Shown piece by piece: positions 44,010 through 53,064 of a stretch of DNA of 64,000 nt. Below the pieces are notes generated by a model. It was given only the letters and a program-made list of their open reading frames with translations, made no database searches and was not told the origin of the DNA. The DNA lies in the NCBI GenBank assembly GCA_963629305.1, contig CAVGIJ010000003.1, forward strand, positions 35,028 through 99,027, read 5' to 3'. Source of the stretch: UBA1227 sp963629305. GTDB lineage: Bacteria > Bacillota > Clostridia > Oscillospirales > Acutalibacteraceae. A program made the position numbers and the translations under genes. Numbering within the stretch: the stretch's first letter is position 1; each line of letters begins with the position of its first letter.

Positions 44010-45698
44010 ATGAGCAAAAAGAAAAAAATCTTACTGACTGTACTTGCGATCATTTTGGTTATTGCAGCCACATTCGGCATAGCATATGCAGCGGCTCCGC
44101 GTGATTTCCTGCAACTTATCCTGAGCGATTCCGCATACACAAAGGTTATGCTTGCAAAAAATCTCACGACAAAGTATCCCGACGCAGAAAAACTTATCTC
44201 AGAGCTTGATGAGAAAAAAACTGCGTATGAAGCATCCGGTACCGTAAACGCATCGTTTAACGAGGAAACTTTCGGAAACAAAAAAGCATCTGATGAAGTT
44301 TCCGACTATGTAAATACACTTAAACTCAATGCAAATCTTTCAATAAACGGTATCCTTGCAAAGGCATCATGTGACATAAAAGACGCAGATGCCTCCGTTA
44401 TAACCGTCGACTCTGCAGCCGACCCATCCGGCATTTACATGAATGTGAATCAACTTGGCCTCGGCTGGCTCAACATGAACGGAAAAACCGATTCCAAGCA
44501 ATACGACGTCGGGACTTCAAATCAAACCTATGAAAAAATGATTGAGTCAAAAGCTGACGACACTCTGCGCAAAGCTGTTTATAAATACGCGGAAGAAATA
44601 CTGAATGAATTCCCGAAGGACGGCATATCAATAGCCTCAAACAAGGAAATTCAGGTTGGTTCGTTAAAGGCAAAAGGAGATGTCGTAACCGTTGTTCTCA
44701 CGGCTGATGAGTTCACAAATTGCGTAAATGTTGCCGCAAACACCATCTCAAATGACAAGAATACCTTTGAGGAAATAAACGAATGTATCCCGACCGATGA
44801 ACAAATCACCTACGCAGAATATCAAACAAAAATTTCCGAAATCAAGGATAAAATCATTAATAAAACCGAAGAATCAGGCCTCAAAACCGCAAATCTTGAC
44901 TTCTTCATAAACAGAAGAAATGAGATTGTCGCATTGAAACTTGATCTCAGCAGCGAAACCGTAGTCAACAAGGTATCTCTCATACTGGAGGACGCCAAAG
45001 ACAGAGGTTTTTCCGTAAGTGTAGAGAATGATAATGAAACTGTTTTTCTTTTAGATGTTCTTAAAAGCGATAAGGAATCCGGAAAAATAACCATTCAAAA
45101 AACTACTGAAAACGGCCCGCTCAAAATTGAGGCCTCTTATTCGGATCTTACCGCGAAAGACGATAACCTCTACGGTCACATTGTTACAAAGCCCTTTAAG
45201 CTCCCCGGTGAAAATGAACTCGGTGACATAACCCTTGACCTCACTATAACCGGTGAGAATTCTTCGCTGGGTATCACTCTTAAAACGGATATTGAAAATT
45301 TCGGAACTGCAGAAGTATCACTCAAGGCAAAAAAGGTTGACTTCAAAACCTTCACCTTACCGAAAGCGTCTGAAATTTCACCGTACAATCAGGACACCTT
45401 CAAAAGCGCAGCAATAAACTATCTTTTAAAAGAAATGCCGGATACACATCCCGCCTTTAAGGCTGTTTATGCAAATATCCTCACCTCCTCAATAAACGGT
45501 GCCGTAGGCGAACTCATCGGCGCGCTTACCGGAGAAGAAAATGTTGTCGGCAGTATACTCGGCAAGTTTGTAAACGGAGACGATCTCTCAAATGCAATAG
45601 GCGGAATTATTGACAGTGCCATAAAAGGAGACACATCAGGAATAGGAACAATAGTGGGTGACTTTTTCAAGGCTTTCGGTTTGAAAGGCAGTGACTGA
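44010..45698 (+). CDS. Unrecognised membrane-anchored extracytoplasmic protein
   Basis: I do not recognise this 562-residue protein. It starts with a lysine cluster (MSKKKK) and one hydrophobic segment (7-28, LLTVLAIILVIAATFGIAYA), a signal anchor or uncleaved signal peptide; no lipobox Cys is present. The rest is predicted outside the membrane, acidic, rich in short alternating strands (SGTVNASFNEE, LKLNANLSINGILAKASC, ITLDLTITGENSSLG), suggesting repeated beta sheets as in LolA/LppX-like lipid-binding folds or similar structural domains. The C-terminus is Gly/Ala-rich and helical. RBS GGAGG precedes the ATG. A cyclase gene begins 2 bp after its stop. Confidence 0.75.
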   Translation: MSKKKKILLTVLAIILVIAATFGIAYAAAPRDFLQLILSDSAYTKVMLAKNLTTKYPDAEKLISELDEKKTAYEASGTVNASFNEETFGNKKASDEVSDYVNTLKLNANLSINGILAKASCDIKDADASVITVDSAADPSGIYMNVNQLGLGWLNMNGKTDSKQYDVGTSNQTYEKMIESKADDTLRKAVYKYAEEILNEFPKDGISIASNKEIQVGSLKAKGDVVTVVLTADEFTNCVNVAANTISNDKNTFEEINECIPTDEQITYAEYQTKISEIKDKIINKTEESGLKTANLDFFINRRNEIVALKLDLSSETVVNKVSLILEDAKDRGFSVSVENDNETVFLLDVLKSDKESGKITIQKTTENGPLKIEASYSDLTAKDDNLYGHIVTKPFKLPGENELGDITLDLTITGENSSLGITLKTDIENFGTAEVSLKAKKVDFKTFTLPKASEISPYNQDTFKSAAINYLLKEMPDTHPAFKAVYANILTSSINGAVGELIGALTGEENVVGSILGKFVNGDDLSNAIGGIIDSAIKGDTSGIGTIVGDFFKAFGLKGSD

Positions 45699-45700
45699 AA

Positions 45701-46309
45701 ATGCAATTCATTGACATCTCAAGAGACTTACTCACATCAGAAGTTTGGCCCGGGGATCCGGAGCCCAGACTGCAGCTTGTAAACCGCATGGATTGTGGCG
45801 ATGACTTCAATCTCTCAGCCGTATATGCATCACTTCATACGGGAACGCACGCGGATGCGCCGTCTCATGTTTTTGAGGAAGACGGCTGCACGATAGACCA
45901 AATTCCTCTGGAAAAATTTATCGGTCCGGTGTCTGTTATTACATTGCCCGACGGCCCTATAACGGGTGAAATGGTAGAAAAATTCTTCCCGAAAGATGCT
46001 TCAAAGGTAATTTTACGAACTAATAAGGATTCGGAATTCTTTGCCGGAGCTGCCTTGGATGTTGCAGCGCTTCACTATGATCTTCTCGGATTTGACAAAC
46101 TCTCAATCGGCGGAGATGACGAGCTCGGTGTACACAGAAACTTACTCGGCGCCGGAACGATTCTCCTTGAAAATCTGGACCTTAGTGATGTTCCGGATGA
46201 CGGAGAATATTTCCTCCTCGCACAACCTGTTAAAATCTGTGGCAGAGAGGCATCTTTTGTGCGTGCGGTACTTGTAGACGACTACATTTTCTGGTCAACA
46301 AAAAAATAG
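45701..46309 (+). CDS. Cyclase family protein (KynB-like metal-dependent hydrolase fold)
   Basis: A 202-residue member of the cyclase/arylformamidase family. The metal-binding motif HTGTHADAPSH (HxGTHxDxPxH) is intact, and a C-terminal AQPVKICGREASFVRAVLV strand fits. Characterised relatives hydrolyse N-formylkynurenine or isatin, but no tryptophan-degradation genes lie nearby, so the substrate is unknown. Translation is probably coupled to the upstream membrane-anchored protein (2-bp gap). Confidence 0.85.
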   Translation: MQFIDISRDLLTSEVWPGDPEPRLQLVNRMDCGDDFNLSAVYASLHTGTHADAPSHVFEEDGCTIDQIPLEKFIGPVSVITLPDGPITGEMVEKFFPKDASKVILRTNKDSEFFAGAALDVAALHYDLLGFDKLSIGGDDELGVHRNLLGAGTILLENLDLSDVPDDGEYFLLAQPVKICGREASFVRAVLVDDYIFWSTKK

Positions 46310-46331
46310 TCGTAAAAAATAATCATAACGC

Positions 46332-46363
46332 AAAAGGCTTCGGATGGGACTCCGAAGCCTTTT
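46332..46363. terminator. Bidirectional terminator
   Basis: Perfect 13-bp stem AAAAGGCTTCGGA / TCCGAAGCCTTTT, 6-nt loop, between the convergent cyclase gene and PH-like gene. It can serve both strands. Confidence 0.88.
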
Positions 46364-46376
46364 GAATTTTCATTTT

Positions 46377-46976
46377 TTAAAGTTTTTCATATACAACATC
46401 TTTCGGCAATTTATCCTTAATAAAGTTCAAAAAAGCCTCTGTATCATCAAGGTCAAAAAAAGCAAAGAACTTATCATCAAAGTGTCCGAGTCCGGAATTT
46501 GCAAAAATCATGATAAGGATATCTTTATACGTCCGCGGGAAGTTGAAATAAAGTGTTCCGCTTCCGTCCTTACGGACCGAGTAACCGATGTAGTGTATAT
46601 TTGGGAGTGCAAGTTGACGTACTTTTATGTCTTTCTTTTTGGTAATAATAATAGTAAGATCCTCATCCGTCATCTCGTATGAAATCTTTTTTTTGCGCTT
46701 TTTTTTGAAATGATTCCTAAAGAAAAGACAATAAACAGAAAAAAGCATCAGTATATAAGAGAAAATCTGTAGAGGAACAGCGGCATCTTTCAGGGCAACA
46801 CGCCAAAAAATTGCGATTATAAGAATAAACCAACTGAGCGGGATAAATAGCCAATCGTATTTTGTATGATTGTGCTTTGTGTCCGGCTGTCCGCTCCATA
46901 TTGTTTTCGCAACTTCTACGTGTTCCTGCTCATTTTCGTCAGGAGCTAAAGGTACAGATTTTACATTTGCATTCAA
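46377..46976 (-). CDS. Membrane protein with bacterial PH-like domain
   Basis: A roughly 199-residue protein with two adjacent transmembrane segments (about 42-62 and 68-88) and a soluble domain after a Lys/Arg cluster (FKKKRKKK). The stretch ISYEMTDEDLTIII, then IKVRQLALPNIHYIGYS, resembles the bacterial pleckstrin-homology (YcxB/bPH) pattern. Start is uncertain: a GTG at 46985 touches the GAGAGGGTG site, so the TTG at 46976 with an 8-nt spacer is more likely. Function unknown. It stands alone, convergent with the cyclase gene. Confidence 0.6.
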   Translation of the reverse strand: MNANVKSVPLAPDENEQEHVEVAKTIWSGQPDTKHNHTKYDWLFIPLSWFILIIAIFWRVALKDAAVPLQIFSYILMLFSVYCLFFRNHFKKKRKKKISYEMTDEDLTIIITKKKDIKVRQLALPNIHYIGYSVRKDGSGTLYFNFPRTYKDILIMIFANSGLGHFDDKFFAFFDLDDTEAFLNFIKDKLPKDVVYEKL

Positions 46977-47078
46977 AAATACCACCCTCTCTGCTCATGC
47001 AAAAGTATTTTATCATACGTAATCGGATTATTAAAGGAGTAATTATCAGGTACCTGTGCGCATATGTATTTAACATAG

Positions 47079-47198
47079 TCATTTTGGTTAAAAATTGAAA
47101 CAGGTGATGTTAATGGAAAAATTCACCCCGGAGAAAGTACAAGTGTGTACATAAAAAGCATCAATCCGGAAAAAATAATTGAGTCTGTTTTTAATTGA
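47079..47198 (+). pseudogene. Decayed C-terminal gene fragment
   Basis: An open stretch of 39 codons without a start codon, ending ...GDVNGKIHPGESTSVYIKS and a short helix before TGA. It reads like the end of an extracytoplasmic beta-type protein. Its last 8 bp overlap the convergent MOSC gene. Only weak support. Confidence 0.3.
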
Positions 47199-47619
47199 TA
47201 AAATCAATTTGATTATCCGGAAATATAATTCCGCTTTTCTTCACTTTGGCGGTTGCACAGTTGAACTTTATGCCGCAAGTCAGTCCTTTTTTAACAAACT
47301 CACATTCGGGAAAACATTTTTTTGACAGACCCGTTATTTCAATTTCCGCACTGTCGATTTTTATAACCGTTCCCGGAGCCAACATTGTATAGTCAAGGCC
47401 TTCTGTGGAAATATGCGGACGAAACCGTCCTACACAGAGGCCTTTTCTCTCATCTCTATAACGAACAAGTTCTTTTTCATCGGCGAGAATAAGTTTTGCA
47501 TCGCCGCCCTTTTTCAGAGCTTTTTCATCTCCTTTTGCGCCGAGACCCGCAACAAGTTCAAGCTCATCAAGGAGCACTTCCTGTCCATCCTTTTTCAGCC
47601 TGAGTTTTACAATCTTCAT
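47191..47619 (-). CDS. MOSC-domain protein
   Basis: A 142-residue protein with the MOSC beta-barrel pattern: an LDELELVAGLGAKGD opening, FRPHISTEGLDYTMLAPGTVIKI and IEITGLSKKCFPEC, whose cysteines correspond to the conserved sulfur-carrying position of molybdenum-cofactor sulfurases. Stand-alone MOSC proteins are thought to handle metal-sulfur groups; no molybdopterin genes are in the window. RBS GGGAG lies upstream of the ATG at 47619. Confidence 0.7.
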   Translation of the reverse strand: MKIVKLRLKKDGQEVLLDELELVAGLGAKGDEKALKKGGDAKLILADEKELVRYRDERKGLCVGRFRPHISTEGLDYTMLAPGTVIKIDSAEIEITGLSKKCFPECEFVKKGLTCGIKFNCATAKVKKSGIIFPDNQIDFIN

Positions 47620-47655
47620 AATTCAACTCCCGATTATTTTGTCTGCCCGAAAACA

Positions 47656-47690
47656 ATAAAAAATCCCCGCAGACATCCTATCTGAGGGGG
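47656..47690 (-). terminator. Terminator of tRNA-Gly
   Basis: Minus-strand stem CCCC-CAGA / TCTG-GGGG with a small internal loop, followed by ATTTTTTATTG, just past the tRNA 3' end. Confidence 0.7.
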
Positions 47691-47696
47691 CGAAAA

Positions 47697-47772
47697 TGGA
47701 GCGGATTACGGGGCTCGAACCCGCTACCTCCACCTTGGCAAGGTGGCGCTCTACCAGATGAGCTAAATCCGC
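47697..47772 (-). tRNA. tRNA-Gly (GCC)
   Basis: A 76-nt cloverleaf with encoded CCA (discriminator U). Acceptor GCGGATT / AATCCGC, D arm TAGCTCATCTGGTAGAGC, anticodon stem CCACC/GGTGG around TTGCCAA (anticodon GCC), T arm GCGGGTTCGAGCCCCG. Single tRNA flanked on both sides by decayed gene fragments. Confidence 0.95.
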
Positions 47773-47861
47773 AAACAAAGTGTCTTCATAATACAGCATT
47801 GCACTTTTCGTGTCAAGTTTTAAAGTTTCTGAATAAAAGTCATCACATCGCCAATAATACC

Positions 47862-48098
47862 TTTGGGAACATCTTAAACGAGAAAAAGTACCACGGAAAC
47901 AAACTCACTGCAAGGTATTGCGGCGTGGCCAATGTATCCGTTGAAAAAGGTTTTGTTGTCAACCAAGGGGACACAATCGGAGAAATGACTACCATCCCGA
48001 CAGAGGGAAATACTCCGCATATCCACTTTGAAGCACTTATAGACGGAGCTCATGAAGACCCGCTCGCAGTCATGGGTAAAGCTGATAAATCAAACTGA
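47862..48098 (+). pseudogene. M23 metallopeptidase C-terminal remnant
   Basis: A 78-codon open stretch reads FGNILNEKKYHGNK, RYCGVANVSVEKGFVVNQGD, IGEMTTIP and TPHIHFEALIDG. The order YxGL-type turn, V-x-x-G-x-x-V-x-x-G-D-x-I-G and HxHFE is that of the end of LytM/M23 endopeptidases, including SpoIIQ-like forms. The N-terminal half with the first metal-ligand His and Asp is missing, and no start codon with an RBS is apparent. The rest of the 435-bp gap between tRNA-Gly and glyQS holds only the glyQS terminator. Confidence 0.55.
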
Positions 48099-48120
48099 TA
48101 CTAAAACCACATATATAACA

Positions 48121-48176
48121 AAAACACCCGCAATACCGGAGAGAGAAACACTCGAAATCCGGAGTTGCGGATGTTT
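48121..48176 (-). terminator. Terminator of glyQS
   Basis: Long imperfect stem AACACCCGCAA..CCGGA / TCCGG..TTGCGGATGTT. On the minus strand it leads into GTTTTTGTT. Confidence 0.8.
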
Positions 48177-48207
48177 ATTTTATTAAAGATTTTTAATTCG
48201 GATTTTT

Positions 48208-49623
48208 TTAGAATGCAATCTTTTCGGAAAGCCAGTTTACAAGCTCATCTATAGGAACACGTACCTGCTCCATGGTATCTCTGTCTCTGATTGTTACTGC
48301 ATTGTCTGCCGGTGTATTTTCATCGCCGACCGTCTCAAAGTCAATTGTTATGCAGTAAGGTGTACCTATCTCATCCTCACGGCGATAACGTTTACCGATA
48401 GATCCCGCATCGTCAAAGTCAACCATGAAATGCTTTGAAAGCTCATTGTAAACTTCCATAGCCTTTCCTGAAAGTTTCTTGGAAAGCGGAAGAACTGCTG
48501 CTTTGAAAGGAGCAATAGCCGGATGGAAGTGCATAACCACTCTGGTGTCGTTCTTTTCAGCGTCAACAACTTCCTCGTCATATGCTTCTATAAGAAGTGA
48601 AAGGAAAAGACGCTCAACGCCGAGTGACGGTTCAATTACATACGGGATATAACGCTCGTTTGTCTCAGAATCAAAGTAGTCAAGCGTTTTTCCGGATGTG
48701 TTGATATGCTGTGTAAGATCATAGTCTGTTCTGTCTGCAACGCCCCAGAGTTCACCCCAGCCGAACGGGAAGAGGTATTCAAAGTCGGTTGTTGCTTTTG
48801 AGTAGAAGCAAAGCTCTTCAGGATCATGGTCACGAAGACGGAGGTTTTCAGCCTTCATACCAAGTGAATAAAGCCAATCACGGCAGAAGGAACGCCAGTA
48901 ATCAAACCACTCAAGGTCTGTACCCGGTTTGCAGAAAAATTCGAGTTCCATCTGCTCAAACTCACGAACACGGAAAATGAAGTTACCCGGAGTAATTTCA
49001 TTTCTGAATGATTTGCCGATCTGCGCAACACCAAACGGAACTTTTCTTCTCGTTGTTCTCTGGATGTTTGCGAAGTTTACAAAGATACCCTGAGCTGTTT
49101 CCGGTCTTAAATATATTTCATTTTTGCTGTCCTCTGTAACACCTTGGAATGTTTTGAACATAAGGTTGAACTTACGTATATCTGTGAAATCGTGTGCTCC
49201 GCAGTCCGGACATGCAATGCCTTTTTCTTTGATATAAGCCATAAGCTCTTCATCAGACCAACCTGCCGGATTGTCAGAAAGTCCGTTTGCCGCAACGTAG
49301 TCTTCAATGAGTTTATCTGCTCTGTGTCTTGTCTTACACTGTTTACAATCCATAAGGGGATCAGAAAATCCACCCAAGTGACCGGATGCCACCCATGTTT
49401 GCGGATTCATAAGAATTGCGCTGTCAAGACCTACATTGTACTGATTTTCCTGAATAAACTTCTTTCTCCAGGCATCCTTGATGTTTGTTTTCATCTCAAC
49501 GCCGAGCGGGCCGTAATCCCATGTGTTTGCAAGTCCGCCGTAGATCTCGGAACCGGGATACACGAAGCCTCTGTTCTTACAGAGAGCCACGATTTTTTCC
49601 ATTGTTTTTTCTGTGTTTTTCAT
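48208..49623 (-). CDS. glyQS: Glycyl-tRNA synthetase, dimeric one-chain type
   Basis: Class II alpha2 synthetase of 471 residues charging tRNA-Gly. The N-terminus MEKIVALCKNRGFVYPGSEI, motif 2 area FRNEITPGNFIFRVREFEQME and motif 3 EPSLGVERLFLSLL are clear, and zinc-type cysteine pairs occur (CKQCKTRH, CPDCGAHD). It is the eukaryote/Gram-positive form, not glyQ plus glyS. Own promoter 78 bp upstream, a small hairpin GCGCAAA/TTTGCGC (49638-49657) right before the AAGGAG site, but no T-box. Confidence 0.97.
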   Translation of the reverse strand: MKNTEKTMEKIVALCKNRGFVYPGSEIYGGLANTWDYGPLGVEMKTNIKDAWRKKFIQENQYNVGLDSAILMNPQTWVASGHLGGFSDPLMDCKQCKTRHRADKLIEDYVAANGLSDNPAGWSDEELMAYIKEKGIACPDCGAHDFTDIRKFNLMFKTFQGVTEDSKNEIYLRPETAQGIFVNFANIQRTTRRKVPFGVAQIGKSFRNEITPGNFIFRVREFEQMELEFFCKPGTDLEWFDYWRSFCRDWLYSLGMKAENLRLRDHDPEELCFYSKATTDFEYLFPFGWGELWGVADRTDYDLTQHINTSGKTLDYFDSETNERYIPYVIEPSLGVERLFLSLLIEAYDEEVVDAEKNDTRVVMHFHPAIAPFKAAVLPLSKKLSGKAMEVYNELSKHFMVDFDDAGSIGKRYRREDEIGTPYCITIDFETVGDENTPADNAVTIRDRDTMEQVRVPIDELVNWLSEKIAF

Positions 49624-49700
49624 TTTTTACTCCTTCCGCGCAAATGGCTTTTGCGCAAAGTTTTTCACGCTTTAATTAATTTTTGCGTGTGTTGTTAAAG

Positions 49701-49729
49701 ATATTAATATAATACCCTATGAAAGTCAA
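49701..49729 (-). promoter_or_regulatory. Promoter of glyQS
   Basis: Minus-strand TTGACT (49724-49729), 17-bp spacer, TAATAT (49701-49706). Its -35 box abuts that of the divergent mnmE promoter. Confidence 0.75.
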
Positions 49730-49758
49730 TTGATTTATACGCCGCTTTATGCTAAAAT
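49730..49758 (+). promoter_or_regulatory. Promoter of mnmE
   Basis: TTGATT (49730-49735), 17-bp spacer, extended -10 TGC-TAAAAT (hexamer 49753-49758). Confidence 0.7.
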
Positions 49759-49807
49759 TCTTGGCGATTTAACCTATTTTGAAAAAATGAAAGGAGTCTG
49801 TTACCGG

Positions 49808-51172
49808 ATGCTATACACTGTTTCAGCCATATCCACCCCAAACGCGGCAGGCGGTATCGGAATAATAAAAATATCCGGCGAAAACGCATTGGCCGTGGCG
49901 GACAGCGTTTTCAAATGCGCCGGGAGCTGCACGTTGTCACAGCTTTCGGGATACAGCGTAAAATTCGGATACGTGCACGATGGCACTGCAGTTCTCGACC
50001 AGGCAATAGCGATTGTGTACAGAGCACCGAAAAGCTACACGGGAGAAGACGTCGTCGAGCTGCAATGCCATGGCGGGCTCTATCTTCTGCAACAAATTTT
50101 AAGACTCACTTTCGAAAACGGAGCGTCGCCCGCTCCTCCCGGCGAATTTACAAAACGCGCATTTTTAAACGGCAAGCTTGACCTCACCGAAGCAGAATCG
50201 GTTATGAACCTTATTTCCGCCCACGGCAAGCAGGCTGCGGATGCGGCTTACAATGCACTCCAAGGATCTCTGTCAAAAGAGATAAAGGATATTGCCGATA
50301 CATTTATCTCCGCATCCGCTCATATGGCGGCATGGGTTGATTACCCGGACGAGGAAATCGAAGAATTGGATTTTGCACAACTGAGAAGCTCTTTTACCGG
50401 TGCAAAAGATAAATTGTCGGCACTTATTTCAAGATTTGATGCCGGACAGGCTATAACAGAAGGCGTTGAGACTGCAATAGTGGGAAAACCGAATGTCGGA
50501 AAATCCACACTTATGAATCTTCTTCTCCAAAAAAACAGATCAATTGTCACCGATATTGCCGGAACGACAAGAGATGTTGTTGAAGAAACCGCCAGAATCG
50601 GCAATGTAGTTCTCAGACTCTCCGACACGGCAGGCATACGAAATTCCGATGACGAGGTTGAATCAATCGGAATTGAGTTCGCAAAAACAAAACTTGCTCA
50701 CTCATCGCTGGTGCTTGTCGTTTTGGACGGCAGCAAACCGCTTGATGATGAGGATATCGAAATTTTGAAGACATGTGATGACAAGCCATCTATTGCCATA
50801 GTAAATAAAAACGATCTCGGGCTTGTCATAAATAAAGATGAAATTAGAAAATATACATCTGACGTTGTTGTTATAAGCGCAAAAGATTCCTGTTGTTATG
50901 AAACACTCAAAAGTGTTATAGAGAAATTGCTCGGAACGGACGATTTCAATTCGTCCTCGGCAATGATTGCGAATGAACGGCAGCTGAATTGCTGTAAAAA
51001 AGCCCTTGTTTGCATTGATGAAGCAATTTCCGCAATAGACGGCGGACTTACCATGGACGCCGTAAATGTAAGTATAGACGCTGCCATTTCACCTCTCCTT
51101 GAACTCACCGGCGAGAAAGTGTCCGAAGCGGTTGTGAATGAAGTATTTTCAAAATTCTGTGTTGGAAAGTAA
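49808..51172 (+). CDS. mnmE: tRNA modification GTPase MnmE
   Basis: With MnmG forms carboxymethylaminomethyl-uridine at the wobble position of certain tRNAs. The folate-binding N-domain (TVSAISTPNAAGGIGIIKIS) and helical domain frame a G domain with GKPNVGKST, DIAGTTRD, DTAGIR and NKND. The chain ends FCVGK, the conserved C-terminal Cys motif. MLYTVSAI at 49808 (AAAGGAG upstream, spacer 11) gives 454 residues, the normal length; an open extension to 49730 runs through the promoter. First gene of mnmE-mnmG-rsmG. Confidence 0.96.
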   Translation: MLYTVSAISTPNAAGGIGIIKISGENALAVADSVFKCAGSCTLSQLSGYSVKFGYVHDGTAVLDQAIAIVYRAPKSYTGEDVVELQCHGGLYLLQQILRLTFENGASPAPPGEFTKRAFLNGKLDLTEAESVMNLISAHGKQAADAAYNALQGSLSKEIKDIADTFISASAHMAAWVDYPDEEIEELDFAQLRSSFTGAKDKLSALISRFDAGQAITEGVETAIVGKPNVGKSTLMNLLLQKNRSIVTDIAGTTRDVVEETARIGNVVLRLSDTAGIRNSDDEVESIGIEFAKTKLAHSSLVLVVLDGSKPLDDEDIEILKTCDDKPSIAIVNKNDLGLVINKDEIRKYTSDVVVISAKDSCCYETLKSVIEKLLGTDDFNSSSAMIANERQLNCCKKALVCIDEAISAIDGGLTMDAVNVSIDAAISPLLELTGEKVSEAVVNEVFSKFCVGK

Positions 51173-51183
51173 AGGTTTTATAA

Positions 51184-53064
51184 ATGAAGTATTTTGCAAA
51201 GGAATATGATGTTGCCGTAATCGGCGCCGGTCATGCCGGAATAGAGGCAGCACTTGCCGCAGCAAGGATGGGCTGCAGCACATGCATTTTCACAATAAGC
51301 GCGGACTGGGTCGGCAATATGCCGTGCAATCCTTCAATAGGCGGCTCGTCAAAGGGACATCTCGTCCGTGAAATTGATGCGCTCGGCGGAGAGATGGGTA
51401 TAGCCGCCGATCACAATATGATTCAAAGTCGTATGCTCAATCTCGGCAAGGGCCCGGCAATCCACAGCCCGCGCGCCCAGATTGACAGAAGAAACTATTC
51501 CGCATATATGAAAAACTGCATTGAGAGCACAGAGAATCTCGACCTGCGCCAAGCTGAAATTGTCAATCTGGAACACCTTGAAAACGGTATGTGGCAGCTC
51601 ACCACGAAACTGGAAGCGCTTTATACCGCAAGTGCAGTAATCCTTGCTACAGGTACATTTCTCGGTGGTCGTGTCTATGTCGGTGATGTATCTTACGCCA
51701 GCGGTCCGGATGGTCTCTTTCCCGCAAACGACCTCTCAATTGCTTTACATAAACTTGGAATTAAGACCCGTCGTTTTAAGACCGGTACACCGTCAAGAGT
51801 AAATAAGAGAAGTATTGATTTCAGCAAACTGGAAGTTCAGGAAGCCGATGAAAAGCTTGTAAGATTTTCTTTTGACGATTCATTTATTCCTGAAAACAAA
51901 ACAGTATGTCATATCACATATACAAATTCCGAAACAAAAAAAGTGATACTTGAAAATCTTCACAGATCTCCTCTTTACGGAGGAAAAATTGAGGGTGTCG
52001 GACCGAGATACTGTCCGAGTATAGAAGATAAAATCGTTCGGTTTTCAGAGAAGGAACGACATCAGATCTTTATAGAACCATGTGGACTTAATACGCAGGA
52101 AATGTACCTTCAGGGACTTTCCTCATCATTGCCGGAGGATGTACAGCTCAAATTCCTTAGGACTATACCGGGACTTGAAAATGTACAGGTGATACGCACG
52201 GCATATGCCATTGAGTATGACTGCATTGACCCGCTTTCCCTGAAATCATCACTCGAGTTTCTTGATTTTTCCGGATTATTCGGTGCCGGTCAGTTCAACG
52301 GCTCCAGCGGCTATGAAGAAGCTGCTGCACAGGGACTCATTGCGGGAATAAATGCGGCTCTTAAGATAAAAGGGGAACCGCCGTTCATTCTTGACCGTGC
52401 AAGCTCATATATCGGTACACTCATTGATGATCTTGTTACAAAGGGCTGTTCCGACCCGTATCGTATGATGACATCTCGCTCGGAGTACAGATTAATTTTA
52501 AGGCAGGATAACGCAGACCTTCGTCTGACTGAGTACGGTTACAAACTCGGACTTATAAGCGAGGCCCGCTACAAACATCTTCTTGAAAAAAAATCGCAGA
52601 TTGATAAGGAGTATGAACGTATAAAGTCAGTTACTATTGCACCGTCCGCAGAACTCGACAAACTTCTTGTTTCACGTGAAACATCTCCGCTGAAAACGGG
52701 AACAAAGCTTGTTGAGCTTGTGAGACGTCCGCAACTCTCATATGAAGATCTTGCTCCGTTTGATAAAACAAGACCGAATCTTCCGTCGGATGTGTACGAA
52801 GAAGTTGAGATTGAGGCAAAATACGAGGGATATATAAAAAGACAGCAATCCCAGATAAACGAAATGAGACGCCTTGAGGGAAAATTACTCCCGGAGACAC
52901 TTGATTATAAGACAATAACGGGTTTACGACTTGAAGCTCAAGAAAAACTAAACAAAATAAAACCTTCAAACGTCGGTCAGGCAAGCAGAATTTCAGGTGT
53001 AAGTCCCGCCGATATTTCCGTGCTCCTGATTTATCTTGAAAAGGAGACTTTAAGTCATGATTGA
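51184..53064 (+). CDS. mnmG: tRNA uridine-5-carboxymethylaminomethyl modification enzyme MnmG
   Basis: FAD protein, partner of MnmE, 626 residues. VAVIGAGHAGIEAALAAARMG binds FAD; CNPSIGGSSKGHLVREIDAL and GPAIHSPRAQIDRRNYS are family signatures, and FGAGQFNGSSGYEEAAAQGL is in the second part. It starts 11 bp after mnmE and overlaps rsmG by 8 bp. A perfect parS site lies inside its coding sequence at 52668-52683, coding LVSRETS. Confidence 0.97.
   Translation: MKYFAKEYDVAVIGAGHAGIEAALAAARMGCSTCIFTISADWVGNMPCNPSIGGSSKGHLVREIDALGGEMGIAADHNMIQSRMLNLGKGPAIHSPRAQIDRRNYSAYMKNCIESTENLDLRQAEIVNLEHLENGMWQLTTKLEALYTASAVILATGTFLGGRVYVGDVSYASGPDGLFPANDLSIALHKLGIKTRRFKTGTPSRVNKRSIDFSKLEVQEADEKLVRFSFDDSFIPENKTVCHITYTNSETKKVILENLHRSPLYGGKIEGVGPRYCPSIEDKIVRFSEKERHQIFIEPCGLNTQEMYLQGLSSSLPEDVQLKFLRTIPGLENVQVIRTAYAIEYDCIDPLSLKSSLEFLDFSGLFGAGQFNGSSGYEEAAAQGLIAGINAALKIKGEPPFILDRASSYIGTLIDDLVTKGCSDPYRMMTSRSEYRLILRQDNADLRLTEYGYKLGLISEARYKHLLEKKSQIDKEYERIKSVTIAPSAELDKLLVSRETSPLKTGTKLVELVRRPQLSYEDLAPFDKTRPNLPSDVYEEVEIEAKYEGYIKRQQSQINEMRRLEGKLLPETLDYKTITGLRLEAQEKLNKIKPSNVGQASRISGVSPADISVLLIYLEKETLSHD
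52668..52683. promoter_or_regulatory. parS: parS site inside mnmG
   Basis: TGTTTCACGTGAAACA, a perfect 16-bp palindrome identical to the consensus bound by ParB/Spo0J, 2.5 kb from the parB gene. Confidence 0.93.
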
